Shown in pieces: positions 39,701-54,700 of a DNA stretch of 64,000 bases. The DNA lies in NCBI GenBank assembly GCA_023333565.1, contig JAJKFH010002656.1, positions 992,001 through 1,056,000 on the forward strand, given 5' to 3'. The stretch comes from Puffinus mauretanicus (lineage: Eukaryota; Chordata; Aves; Procellariiformes; Procellariidae). Position numbers and translations under genes: made by a program. Numbering within the stretch: the first letter of the stretch is position 1; the number at the start of each line of letters is the position of its first letter. The notes under the pieces were generated by a model. That model had not been told where the DNA came from and made no database searches. It saw only the letters and a list, made by a program, of their open reading frames with translations.

Positions 39701-42700
39701 AAACAGTACAAAAGGCAGAGAGAGGAGTATCTCAAAAACCTAGTGAGACCACCATATTGAGAAACACTAGAAGAAAGTGTACAAAAGTAATAAAGATGAA
39801 AAATATAGAGGCTGTGATGCAAAGTGAATGTGGATGTGGTTATGAAAGCAGTTTTGCATAGTGAGAAGACTGAAACAGTCTTTTCTGAAGCTGACAGCTA
39901 AAAGTGAATATTGGAGAATGTAGTTTGATATCCTATGTAGTGCAGGCCATTAAAAGTAGTTTATTTAACTCTGTACTGAGCCCCCTAATTTGTGTTCAGC
40001 TAAAGCAGATCTTCTTCGAAGAGCATCTGCCATTGCTTAGAGATTTCAGTATGCGTTCTTTTTCAGTAAGTTATACTATATGTAATTATCCTGAACATTT
40101 AGTACGTGGTACCCAAATTCTAATTTGAATTTTTCTGGCTTCAGCTCACAGCCACTTGTTTTTCATATGCTCTTATCTACCAAAGGAGATTATGCAGTGG
40201 CTGTACACAGCTGATTAGGAAGTTTCAGATATGAACTCTCTAGTCCATTTGCCCCATTGCCATGAGAAGGCCAGCAGAACACATGATCGCAGCTAATTTC
40301 CCTTCACTCATCAGTACTTCGGGATGAAAAAAGATACGTGCACAATAGCAAGGCTATGTAAATGTCCTAAATGATAGACAATAAACGGGTTTCTATTCGT
40401 TTTTCTTATGTGGGTTATCTGTCTAAGAGAAGTAAAAATGAAGAAGCAACAAAAAAGCGGTAGCATACAATGGAAGTGTAGGCATCAGACAGGAAAGTAT
40501 TTTCCTTTCTAAATTATATTAGGGTATTTTTATATTTTGAATCACCGTTCAACAAGTATGTGAAGACTGTTAAGGTGAAAAATCTTATTCTCTCATTTTC
40601 CACAGAAAACAAACCTCCAATAGTTCATTCCATGAAGATATTTTTTTTTTAAGTACAAGCATAAAGAAAATTTCAGCTAAAAATGCACTGTCATAGGAAC
40701 TCTACCAAATAACAGGCTTGACCTAGAGTCTAGTAGGGGGGGAGAAAAAAAAAAATCAATACAAAGACTCCTAATGACTTCACTGAGCTATTGCCTTAAA
40801 ACCATTAGAGAAACACACTAGAGGAATTATAATAATGGGGTACAGATAAGTGCTGCTGGCAATATATATTACCACTATATACATATATGTTATATATAAA
40901 TACACAAAGCTCCCCCAGCCTCCAAAAGGAAAAAACTCATAAGGTGAAAAAAGCATAGCAGTAGTTCAGTTACCTTAAGTTTTAAGTTTCTAACAGATTT
41001 TAATTGAAGATACTAAAAGATTTATTTAATGTTTTATTTTTGGTTCACCTCAGTGCTAATACAAAATGCTTCCCCAAAACTGCTGTATCTGAGTTTCTCA
41101 AAGATGCTTTCAGATTTGAAACATTTAATCACTTCAGAACGAACTAAGTCTATATGGACACAAAGAACAAATGCATCTCCTCACTACCAGATTGGGATTC
41201 AAATGCCTGCTTTTATGGCTATGTTAAGATCCCATTATCTTGTCTCTGACATTATTACAAGTGTCTCAAGGGGCTCTGGTGGACTCCAGGAAGTATAGTG
41301 AAAGTGGAAACAAGTATTTCAAAGTTCTCTTAGTTTTTTATTGATTAAGAAAATTCCACAAAAAAACCCAAAAGGAGCAGTAGCTCATTCAGGAAAAAGA
41401 AAAAAAAAAAAAAAAAGACAGGCAAAGTAGAAGAGATGCTTCAAGTAGAAGAGATGAGATGAGATGACTGATGGGATCTATTGTCTTTTTTCAAAGATTA
41501 TGTTTGATCAGCAGGTAAGGTTCATCCACAGTGTAACCCTGTTAGCTTCAATGGACTTCACAAAGCTACTTGCTTAAATCCTGATTCAGCAGTATTCTAG
41601 AATGAGTGTTTACATGTTTATTCAGCTAAGATCTTGCCTGGCTCATGATGTCATGTAGACATCAAGAGTAATTACACATGCTTATCTTCTTTCAAAATTC
41701 AGAAGTTAATATCAGTCACGCAAATGGTACTATTCCTGACAAAACAGTAAATAAAGTCTAAGCTAGTTCAAGTTTTCCCTAAGATTACTGAAGTAAATCT
41801 TTGTACCAGGCTGAGGAAAGGGATTTTTAAGTTATTTGCTTTCCATTAATACAAGGCTTCCAAATGGAGGCAGATCATAACTAACTTTATGGCAGCATGT
41901 GTTCCTTCTTTTCACCTGTACTCTTCAGTAGAGTATTTTCTGGGCAGACCAGCATCTGTGCTACAGAAGCAGCTGCAGACGGGACACACAAATGAAGAAC
42001 TGGATATTCTAAGTCACGGTATGAGGAAAGCATAGTTTCTTTCTAAGAAAATTCTGCACGCAGCCATAACTACCACCAGACCATCACAATCCAGGCTTTG
42101 CTCCAAATAAGACAGTTCAGTCCTTATATAACGTCCCAGATAAGAAAACACATATTCTCAAATTTCTTTAAAAATACAAATACATAAGTCAGTCACTTCC
42201 ATGCAAACATGAATGCTTGGAGAACGTTATAACAGAAAGGGACATTAAGTGTCTGGCAGCATGCTTAACGTTTCCCTTCACCATGTTTCCCACGCCTTAA
42301 TGCTCTAGTGTACGTAGTAAACTTGGGTAGCGTTCTTAAAAATATACGAAAGTCACGGAAAAATACTTCATTTTCCAGTAAACCTTAACCGTTCATAGAC
42401 AACATTTTTCTTCGTCCACCTGTCTTCTGAGTGCCTATGCCAAATTTGAGAACGGAGCATAGACTCTTGAATAGCCCAGCTCAAACGCGTTTGTGTTAAA
42501 TACTGACAGGAATTGTACGAGGTGCCTGCTCTTGCGGTCTTCTCTTCTGCTTCTGGGAATCTTGTGATGTACTTCTGTGATACGGTCTGAGGCCTGTTTG
42601 AGCAGAAGACCCAGGAAAACTAAGAACTAAGTGAAATGCTATTCTGAGCTTTTTTAAGAACTGTTGACGTTCACGAGCTGCATGAAATTTTATGGATCTG

Positions 42701-45700
42701 TTCCATTATTGAACAGTCATGATAAATTTTGGAATCTCTGGTGGTGATTATCATCTTTATGGAGTGCAAATTAGCACAAAGCTAGAATGATGGCTAAACC
42801 TAAGCCTGAATGCATGCGGATCTTCTTAAAGTCTAACACTCTAAATCTTCTGGAGCATTTAGGATCTGTACCAACTTGCGGTTTAACCTTGTCTCCAGTA
42901 TCACTATACTGGTATGTTTCCCTATCTGTAAGGGTTTTTTAGTTCATTGTGATCTGGGATATAACCTGGACCTACCACTACTATTCTGTGTTGCTGCACC
43001 AAGTGAAAACACATTAAACTCTGACTTTCTTAACCTAATCAAATAAGGATTTCATGCTTCAGTTACCTTGTTATTCAACCTCACAAATGACAGGAAGGCA
43101 CAGATGGATTTAATCAAAGAGTACCTGGCTGCAAGATGTATATAAATACAGAAATATGCGGATGCTTGTAAAGAGCACAGGCAAAATACACAGAAAATGA
43201 CAATAGATTGCTGTTTTTATTGAGGCCTTTGAAACAAACTAAAATTGCCAAAGCTAGTAATCAGTACAGATGTATTGCAGCTACTTAATGATAATGTGAA
43301 CGTACCTGTAAATAAAGTGTTCCTTTAGGTTGGGCGTATAGCATTAAAAAGCTATAATCCAAATTCTGCTTAGTTCTCCACCTAAACATAAGCAGCAAAT
43401 TCTGATAAGCTTTGGGGGGGGGAGGGTTGCAAGGGTTATTTCTATAATAAAAGCATTTCTAATGCTCTGCAGTTTTTTCTCTACAGTAAAATTGTAAGGT
43501 TGAGTATTCTAACTCCTTGTTAAGTGAATAAAAATTCCTCTATAATCAGTGTAAACATTTGTAAATAATTTGACTTGCCTATAAAAGTTAACATTAACTA
43601 AGCAAAAAATTTTGATCTGTATCAATGCAGCCTGAAACAAAATGTCTAACAAGTATATTCATGTCAAATGACTTTCGACAAATGACTCTGAAAGATTCTA
43701 CTCATGATATTATGAACAGTAAAGATCAACACACAACGATTATTTAAAGATTTAAAATTAAGTGCTTTTACTGATGAACAGCACAGAAAACAGGTTGATA
43801 AACTTCATTTTCAGGTTTAAATGTAAACACAGATTTTTTTCTACAAAGTACAGTCTCTCATTTTACCAGAGGATGAAGCTGATGTTTGATAATCAATGCT
43901 GAAAGACTAGAGAGTAATTTATCAGTATTTAATTAACATAAAAGCATATCTGATTCAAATCTAATCATATCTGAAACTTACACATAAGTATGTAAATGTT
44001 TATGTTCTGAAAGATGTAAGGTTTATCTAAAAACCCGATATACATGCGTACATACGCTGGCTGATTTCCTTCAACCTCAACTCTCAGTACTGCAGCTCTC
44101 TTGCTGCATTGTTGGGGTAGCTTCTGATAAATTAGTTACTGTTGATCAAAAGAAAATTACTTCCCTCCAATAAATCAATTTTGTTAGGTTATAATCTCTG
44201 TCTCAGTGAATTTGGGGCTCATGAATGAAATGACCAGTTAGGATACATTATTAACAGTAGTATAAAAAGTCCATGATCAACCAAAGTTAGGTCATTAATT
44301 AAACCCACAGTAGTTATTACTAGTTAGCTAAGGGGCCACATGGGGTTTCCTTTGTGTGTTCACAGAGCCTCTCCCTTATCTGTCACATAAAACATTTTCC
44401 CATTTTTTCCTGTACGGCCAGATCATCTAGCCTATCGCCTCTTGGCATTAGCCATCTGGTTTAAAACCTGTGGGATGCTTAGAGTCAAGACCCAAAGGGG
44501 AAGCCTTGGCTCTCACCCTGAAGCTGATGTGAGCACAGCTTTTCTCAAGATCCCCTTATAATTTTTTAAAAAAGTACACTTGAGGTCCATTAGCTCTGAA
44601 ATACAAAAGCATTATCAGCTCAAACAATGTTGACTTTTGCAGAATTTTCCATTTTATACCCTTAGCAAAAGTTCTTAGGTTTTGTACAGCTATCTTACCT
44701 TACTCTGTCCTCTGAATCCCCAAATGTTTTCTTCAGGTTGGAAAGATCTGGATAATAAGAAGCAGGAGGAGAAATAACCTCTAGGACTCCAGACTGGATT
44801 TCTCTGGGGAAGCTGTGAAGAGAAGCTGAGTGAGATCCCATTCCTCAAGAAGACTTTTGAGGGTAATCACGTCAGCTCCCCAGAGTTAGGTCTGCTCCTC
44901 CGAAAGTGGAATTCACAATTCTAGCAAAGAAACTAAGTCATACAGATTGTAAATTAGGAACCAAGAAGGGGTCTTTGACAACCATCAGAACAGGTAGGAC
45001 TGTAACTCGTCAAAGTCACAGAAAACACTGAAGAGAAGTGTGTCTCAGCAATCCTGCCTCTCCTGCATCTATAGATGCCTACTCGTAATCCTGAGATGGT
45101 TGCCAAAACGCAGCAGTAATTCACAACCAAATCCACTGTCCAGAACTACACGCAACTGTTCCCCCTTGCATGAGAGCTCCTAGCTTCCCTACGCTTGCTC
45201 TAACTCTAATTCTGCATTCTAGCCAAAATGATACTGGAGTGGGGGGTTGGTATGGGGAGCCTGGGTCTAGTCTCTGCTCCAAGGATTAAACTTCCCATTT
45301 AAAAAGTCATTGAAAAAATGTGTAATCAACTTCGGGAGCCAAACTTGGAAGTCAAATCTCCCCCTTCCTCCAGAATATGTAAAACCAAAACAAAATAAAA
45401 CAAAACTTCAGTTTTTAATAGGTATAGGATCACTGAAATAAGGAGTTTTCAGAACTGAGTTCCCCATTTCCTATCATTAATGAAAAAGAGCTAACATTAA
45501 AAATAAAGCACAAGCATGCTTATGAAAAAACATCTCAATCTTACTGTGTAACATCTACTCTGCAGTAGTATTTTCAAAAAACCATAACAAAATCGTAAAA
45601 ATTATCTAAGTGCTTAAGTTGCTGTAGGTATTGTAGCCTGTGGTGCTCAGCGGTACCGAGGAGGACTGCCTCGTCGCCTCGCCCTAGCTGCGGCGCTCCC

Positions 45701-48700
45701 CGCCGAGCTAACCCCTCCGGAGGCAGGACGCTATTGCTGTTACTTGGCTAGCAGGCTCGGCTGGGGGAGCCTTCTGGGGGAAACCTGCACCCTAAATACA
45801 GTCTGGGAAACCCTTGAGTAGAGCAGGACGCGCAGCAAAACCTCAAAAGTGAAGGAAAAGGGCAACCTCTCTGGGGATCTTGTTCAATTTTTGTTGTTTT
45901 TGTTAATACTCTGAAAAACGTTGATACAAAGGTTGAGAGCTCTCTTGTAGCCATTTTAAAAGAAGGAGAGAGGGGAAAGGCTGTTTTCACTTCACATTCT
46001 GGCCAAAGTGGGGTTCTGCCAGAGTAACAAATTCACAAATGAGCTTGTGCATCAAAGCAACCAGCAACACCAGTACTGCAGCACAACGCAGGTTTCATCT
46101 CTTGCTTCTTTCACGCAGCTGCCCTTCAGGGCCTTTAGCCTTACCTGTTTTGTGACTGTTAGCCACACTATATCAGTTCTTAGAAAGCAGCTTTTGTAAG
46201 ACAAATTAAATCTACCAATGCATGTATTTTTTTGCCCAAAAACTTTAATTTAGTAGTAGTTCTTCTCAAGCTCCTCTAAGGTTTTTCACAGGCACATGAT
46301 GCTGTAAATGTCTACGGGAAAGAATGATAAGAGCAAGAAAAACTGCAGTGGGACTCAAGCCTTTGTTTGACAACTCTCATATTAATTTGGCATGGCAAAG
46401 AATATCCATCTCATGTTACCCATCATATAACAGTATTTAACATTATGAATAGAATCAGATTGCTGTCCAAAATCCATTGCCTTCATGAAAAAGAGGCAAA
46501 TGAGGAAACAAAAACACCTAGAAAACATGGCAGACATCAGAAGACATTGCAGGGCCGTGAAGTCAGTGGGGACCTAATACATGTTAGCCTCAGGTGCCTT
46601 GAATTGCATCATTCATTTCATGGGAGAAAGACTGAGGTTCAAGTAAATATTTATCAGAGGCTTAAGTTGAGACCTTGCCTGATTAGTTAAAGCATATTTA
46701 TGACATAAGAAAAGGAAAATAAACTGATATACATCCTTTTGTTCTGAATTTCACAGTGTGTTCCCATACACATATTAAGAGTGCACCTTTGCCTTTTCCT
46801 AGCAGTTCCATTTCAGTATGGTAGAGTTGTAATTTATTGCTGAAATGCTCTAATTCTTTCCATAAAAGCTTAAAATGTGTTTACTAGCTGTTCGGTGTTA
46901 CACTCTATGGGACTTACCTGGTTTTAATACTTTCTGCAACACTGTTAACATATTCTGCATTCACCTAAAGAAAAAAAGGGGGGGGTTCATTTCAAGTCAC
47001 CCATGTTTGTATTAAGCAAAATTTTGTAGGCAATATTTACATGCAAAAACTTCATTTTTATTCTCCAATTCTTTTCATTCCAAACAAAAGCAATATGTTA
47101 TAGCAGCATTTCTACTGAAGGACAGTATGGGTTTTCAAGCCAACTGAACTTTCAGTGTAATTGAAAGTAGAACTGAACTATCTCCAGCTATGGTTTCTGC
47201 ATTTCACTGCTTCTGCAGGAGGCCAAGCCATTTTCTGCATAAAATTCTGTTCTACAGCTTTCACTTACGCCAGAAAAGCACAGTCATATAACTGTCAGTA
47301 AAAAGTGCCGTTTCCAAAAATCACAAAAGAGGCCTGTGGCTGTTGAAAAAGTCACCTGAGCAAAATTTTCTAAACCTAGCGATACTTAAAATTTTTATTT
47401 AGAGTTTCTTCCTAATATAACAAACTTATGGCTCTTAGTCCGGAAATTTTGAGGACATACTTATTCATTGCTGCCATTTCATAAAAATAACGGTTTCAGT
47501 GTGGAAAACACATCTGTTAACTATATTAAACAGTGCTAAGTTTTATGGATTTCGAAAGCAATACAATACCTGTCTTAGCAGTTCGGATTTTTTTTAAAAT
47601 ACACAAATAATCGTTACTAGCTATATATTAAATTTGCAATAAGTAAAAAAGATGCAATGTAAAGAACCGTGATAAGAAAAAAATACCAACAACTTGGAAA
47701 CTCACTTTCAGTCAATAAGTTACTCTGACTTAACCCATGATGTAAACATTTAACTTGGTCTTCTGAAACTTTCTGGGAAAAAGGAAGGTATGGATTCATG
47801 ATCAGTGCACACACCTGCCCCCCTCTAATAATTAAATGTTCTTATTACCCTCTCATATCAGCACGATCAACCTGCTCTAATTTACTGCATGGCTGAAAAA
47901 TGGAAGTTGCAAGAACGTGACTTTGGTGACGGGAGAACTGGGAGAGACGGATTCTTACAATGGCAGTTTAATCCTAAATTGGCTGAAATGGACTATTACT
48001 ACAATGAAAGCTACTGTTTGTTAAAAGTGCCACGTTAGGACTGTCCACAGTGGGAAACTGTACTATTGAGAAGTTAACCCTTAAAAACTCAAAGAACTCT
48101 CCGAAGCCCTGTAATAGCAGGTTTATCTGAATGACAGCTAGGCAAAGCTCATCATTGCCAGGGCTCTTCATTGGGAAATAGCAACTGTAAAATAAGTTCA
48201 GCTCCTGAAAATTATGCTGAAGAGGAACTACAGCCAGTAAAATTGGGCCTATCTACTTATCGTTGTGATCCAGACGGAAAGTGGAGGTCATGACCTAACT
48301 TAATAAAGTGAACTATGTTCTGTTTGACGGTATTACAGTTGCAAAAGCTGCTCTAAGTGATGACTAAAAAAACTAAAAAAAGCAAACTTTAACCGCTAAT
48401 GAATACATGTATGAAATTTAATGTTGTTTATGGAAGAACAAAGAAATACGAAGAATAAATATGAAGTCTGAATAATTGCATAGTCTTTCTATCTGCAAGT
48501 AACTATCACTAGCTAATTCTCTTCCGTAGCTTTTTTCCCAATGTGATCAAGACATTTTGGAGTGAGAAAAAATTCATTTACCCCTAATATTTTACCTTGA
48601 GCACTGTTTACTCTCCCAAACATGGAACCGTTCAAGTCTCTGAACAGTTTTCTCCTTCACAAGAAATGCCAATACACATGCAGAAAGCGAGGCTCCAGCA

Positions 48701-51700
48701 CGTCCAGGTACTTCACAAGATATATGATATCAAAGCAGCAGATAAATAATCTGAGCTTTCGTTAGACTGAGCAAGTTTACTTTTTTCAGGTTCCATGGAA
48801 CCTTTCTGTGGAGTATTTACATTTCATTCTTGAAGCAGAATACTTTCAGAGATAAATAATGAGTTCACACGGTTTTATTTGAAAATCTGACTGCAAGAAC
48901 TGTGTTTGTACATGTAATATGACTTTTTACCCTTCGATCATCTGAGTTACAGGGGTTTTTCCACATATGAACCTGAGGCACTAACTGCTCACTATCCCCT
49001 CCAGCCCTGAAGAAATCCCTCCCAAAGACCTAGCTAACAGTATTTTACACCATTACACTAGGATATAAATCTCCATATTGTCTTTCTATCAGCATACTAC
49101 ACCTTTCCATGCAAACTCACCTCTGCTACAAAGATGATTATTACACAGTCGTTCTTTTGCTCTTCAGAAAGTTCGTACAGTAGGGAGTGCAGTGTATTAA
49201 TCAGATAATCTTGTTTTTCCCTTTTCACAGTAGGAATACCCATCACCAGTGAGACTGCAAAGAAAGAAGTCCACAAGCCATGTAATTTTACGTCAGGTAA
49301 AGGGAAACTGAGATTACATTTTAATTTTGATTTGATGTGACCATGAGACTTGGTGACAGTTAATATTCCTATAGCGCTGTGACAGCATTTGCTTTACTAC
49401 CTGCAAGGAGAGATATCTCCAGCTAAGTTTTGGTTAGAGACACTCGTGTCTGTGTTATAAGCACCAGGTCTACACTGTGTAGACTGTCAACATTTGAGAA
49501 CACGGAGATATTACTACCTCTGGCAAACACATAGGTATCTGCTATTGAGTTTCAAAAGTGGGTGTTGCAAACTAAGTGCTAGCTCTTGGTATGGAGTTGG
49601 AGATCTGAGTAGTAGGAGTTAAACCAGGTGAGCGCTGTGTAGATCAGAAAGGAATCCAAAAATCAAAATCTCAAAAATCTTTCCGAGCAGTTTAAGTGAT
49701 ACGAATCCATGGCTTTGACATAATCAATAATAAGAAGAAAGGAACTTAGACGTTGTTGTTATTATTAAGAAGAAAGGAACTGAAATTGTCTCTGGCAAAG
49801 ACTCCACTAGTAGCAAACCTGTGCTATATTACATCATTGTAAGCAGGACCTCTCTTTTTTCATCGGCGAGGGCATTACTGAAGTCAGTGACCTAATATGG
49901 CTCAGCAAACCTGTAGAATTCTTAGTCCTTGCAGAAGATTCCTATTCACCAAAACCTTGTGAGGCTGGTAAGGAAGCAGCAGATTTTGAAGGACAGGAGT
50001 AGCTGCAGTTAGTGACTTGCTCCAGACTCCCTCATTTGTGCCAGCATCAGCTCAAAAATGCTAAAGTTCCAACGTTCCTTCCCAGCACATAACCTGCTAA
50101 ACCACGGGGGTTTTGTTTGGTTTTACACGCTGAAGGTCAGCCTGTACTTGTTAAAGTGTGGTCTTGCGACTGTGATTTCATGTACAAATAAATGAAAGTT
50201 AAACATGCAGCAAATGGAGCATTCTTTTATTACTTACTACTTTTCTTCCTCTTTTTTTTTTTTTTTTTGCTTGCTTGCTTGCGAAGGTATCTGGTTTTCT
50301 GAGGTTTTTTTGCAAATCATTTTGCTGACTACCTGTGGTCTTTTGCATACTCGCACTGATCTATGGGCTCATAGATCTCACTCCAGTGAGAACCACAGCA
50401 CTACTCCAACTAGAACCACTAGCTCTGTCATGGGCACGGCCAAGTTACTTTGTTAGTTAAATCAAAAGTGCTGCCAATGTTTCTTTATATAAAATCACCC
50501 TAGAGAAATTTTCAACAAAATACAAAACTCAGCAAAATAGTTGACTAGTTCCTTGTTTGCTTATTGCTTTTGAATGTTCTTTTTACCTATCATACGACAA
50601 TTAGGAGAAGATGTAACTTAATCATTTGTATTACAGTTCACTGGAATTCATTATGATTTGTGCAGGTGTCAGCTGATTTCTCATATGGATGAAAAAGTTA
50701 CACTGAAGATTTATTAATATCCTGCAAATGACCACATCACGTTTCCATTTGCTCCTAACTTTAGCAAACTGTGTGAATTGTAAATTCTCCCTGGCTTCCT
50801 TACTCATACTGATTTTGCGGGAAAAAAATGTCAGCTAATGCATCTTTGCCACATGAATCCATGACTAAGAATAAAAATAATATTGCTTTTCAGTTATGAC
50901 TATTTTTTGTTGATATTTGAAAAGGTTTATCAGAATACTTTGGGGAAGACTTGAAATGGGGATGGGAGTGGTAAAAGTGCTTTTGCCATCCCCATTAAGA
51001 TTTATTCAGTTTGGCAACACTATAAAGTTTAGGGAGAAGACCCCCTCTGAACTTTGAGTATGCTTCATTGCTAGAACTTCATCTAAAACATAAACATATA
51101 GAAAATATAAGCCAAACTTTATGTCCTACCTCCAGTTCTCTGTTGCCCAAAAATAACATTTGGGAAAATGGCATCTTCATATTCTCGAAGGTGAGGTAGA
51201 TAGTAGTACATGTTTGTAATGTGCACGGGGAGTTTTCTGGTGAGGTTTAGCACTTTCCACTTCATATCATCTTAAAGAAACAACAAACCCACATATACAC
51301 ATAAAATAAAAAGCCATCAGTGAAGCCTATTATTTCAACTGTTTTCCTCAACTGAATACTAGCAGATTACCACACACAAGGTTATTTAATCAGAACTATT
51401 CCTCAGAAGAGATTATATGTCATATATATTACCCTCCTGCAGTAATAAACTGAGAATCGCCCAGTGCAACCCCGCTACCCAGGCGATGGTGCAGAGCTCC
51501 AAGCCTGAACGTCCTGGGAACCCCGCCTGCATTTCCCTGTGCCTAAACAGTTGCAGGATTGAGCCATCTTAAAACACAATAAGCAGTTATTTTAAAAGCA
51601 GCAGGAAAAAAAACTGGTTTGTTTTTTGCACAGTTGGCAAGCAACTTTTTAAGTGAAAAGAAACACAGATTCTGATTAATAACTTTCTTAATTACTTAAC

Positions 51701-54700
51701 AAACTTAAATGCTTTCCCCAAAATGTAATGCGTGGCGGTGTTCAGGGCTCAAACAAAAGTTGTCAGGTTATAAAAAGTCCTAAGGCAAAAAGAACAAGCA
51801 GATCCAGGCCTTTAGAAACTATCTGAGAAACAAAAGACTGTAGCAGTTAAGAGAAAGGTAGGGAATATTTATTTTTTCTTTACTAGTTTAAAATAAAGAT
51901 GAAAATAATTTATTCACGTTGAAGTAACTGAAGTGTGACCTTACAAAAATAATCCTATTGTTTTTAAAATAAGCCATATAAAAAACCACAGATACCATTT
52001 AATCTACTAATTTATCTTCCTTGATATAAACATTCCTGCATCTTCCAGTGGTGGTAAAAATTCTTTAAAATAAATTTAATAAAAACTTGAACAACTTAAT
52101 TCTAAAATCATTATAAAATCAATTATAAGCTTGCAAAATAAATTGTGCTTAATGTAAGATACTCATGGGGGCAGAGATGCACCCATGCAATTTTTAAAAA
52201 GGCATTTGCAGGGATTAAAATTAAGACTATATTTACGAAGAATAACAAATGGTCTTTCTAATATTTAAGAAAACTGCTTGGAAACAAAACTGAAGATCAC
52301 TCCAGACTTTATTTACCAGTTGTCTAAAGGCATAAATCTTGCTTTCCTGACACAGGCAGCATATGGCTCTCATACTAGAATTTTGTCTGTCATTCTCTGT
52401 TGGTGAATTTTTCTATACCCTTCTAGCTACCTACAATGTGTATGTCTTTTTGCCCTGAAAGAAAAATAAAGCTCCTATGAATTTAGATAAGGTAACTCGT
52501 AATTCAGTGGGTGCCTCCTCCAGACGCTTCATCCGTTGTGCAAGGAGGCTGGTGCCAGGGCTTCCTGGTCTCAGAACACCACCTCAATGAGATTTAGCCA
52601 ACCAAATCATGTTAACAGCCTTCCAAGCTGCAGAAAACTTGAAAACTCACAGTTTCACAGACAGCAACGCAACAGGAGGTTTATTGACTTAGATGGAAAG
52701 CTATTTTTCCTAAGAAATGCATCTAAGATAACTCCCCAAATTTACCACCCTTCAAAGTTACTTAAAACAAGTCTTACAAATGACCATCATCAGCTTTATT
52801 CACTCGGCTTAGATCAATGAAGACAGAGGCTTACTGAATGGGCAATATTTGTTTGAAGTTTTTCAACCTCCAAAAGATATTCCCACTGAAAATCAGGACT
52901 CGACAGAGATTCCCCACTCTACAGAAAACAGTTTTAAAAAAAAAAGCACCAAACATACATACATATATGTATGTCATGTAGCTGACAACATGGTCTCTAT
53001 TCTAAAGCTTGCAAGGCCACAACCCTGCCAACACTCAAGCGTTTGTTTATATGCATCTGAACAGTCCCACTGAATTAATATTGAATAAACAGACAAAAAG
53101 AGGCAGGGAAGAACAGGGTAAGAAACAAAGCTGACTACACAAAGCAGGAATGCACCTTATTCCTTCTTCCCCTCTAACAGTCCTGGCTAATTCCCTATTT
53201 TAATCTGATACCAGCCCGCTGTACTGAATGTTCTGAAGGATTTTTAAAAAGTAGTTTTCAGTAGCATCCAGACTGTTTTTGAAGTCGGGGTGTGTTGCGG
53301 AATGCCTCCAGCGCAGAGATGCCCCTTCTAGTTTTCCTTCTCTCCCCAGGGAAGTAGCTCTTCCAATCTGAACAGGGAGGAAGGCAGATCCTGCACTACT
53401 ACCTCATGTCTTTTAGGGGACAGAATCAAACTGTCTAATCTATTGTATGCAACTACCCTGTGCAGATAGATGGGGATGTACAACAGTCTGTACAGCAAGG
53501 ATCTAATACATTTTTAAATAAATAAGTGTAATTAAACAATGGGAAGAAGCCAGATCACTAGAGTAAACTTAATTGTATGTTGGTGTCCCTCTTAAAAAAA
53601 AAAAAAAGCAGAGAAACCCCCTCAAACGTTTTCTTTTAATTGGCATCACTTAAAAGCATTCACATTTCCTTCAGATTATTAACAAACTACTTGCAAGATA
53701 AAAATAAATTCCAGAGGGAACATTCTTAGGCTGCATCTAGCCAGCAAGACCTCACGGGGCTTCTCAAGTCCTGGGTTCAGGCAAGCACCCAGCTGCACGT
53801 GGGCTGCCTGCTGAGATGAGACTGCGCACCCACCACGCGCACCTCGGTGCCTGGGGGCTGCTGGCAGGATGGCAGGGCACTCGTGGCCAAAAAGTCCCCC
53901 CCCCAAAAGTCACTCCACCTGGACAGGAGGGGGACCAAGACTGTGGAACATCTGAGGGGGTGCCCTAGTATTTATCAGGGAGTAGTGGCATAGTAAAAAC
54001 TGGTAAAAATAGCTTACTCTGTGCTCTGTAGTTGGCAGCAAGAGAGGGATAAGCACCGTAAGAAACTCTATTAGCAATATGTACAGCTTTGCCACTGTGA
54101 CACCACTGCAGTCTATTGTGTCCCTTTTTTTTTCTCTCCTTATTTGTTTAGTTACTAACCAACCCTATTTAAAGAAGGGCTACAGATTACTTCCCCACCC
54201 TTTTTTTTAAAGTAGAAACTTCTATCTAATGCCGATATAATCAAATCAATGGTTTTTCTCCCCGCACCAGTGATAACGAAACATGAGCACACAAAACTCT
54301 GAACCAGTAACACAGTACATTTTTATACATACAAACCTGTATGATTTGATGTCAAGTTCATTCTTCTTGCAACTATACGTTTAATTTCATCTAGGGCACT
54401 GCTCAGTTCGTGTGATCTTTTTTTATTTTCCTTTTCAGCATACAATAGTCTTTGCCGAAGTTCCAGAAACTGGCTTTTGTACATGTCTAAGTCATTTCCT
54501 GCAATGAGAACATAACTTCTTTTCAAAGAGGTGAATTATATGATGGAATAAAGAGAAAGTTTAAGAACAAGAGATGGTCCAGAAGAAGACATGACCAGAA
54601 GTGTATAAACAATAATAAAAGAGGCTGCTCAAAGTTTATTCACGGAATGAAGATGTCTGGAAGAGTATTAAGAAGTCGAGTTTAGGGAGCACAGCCGGGT

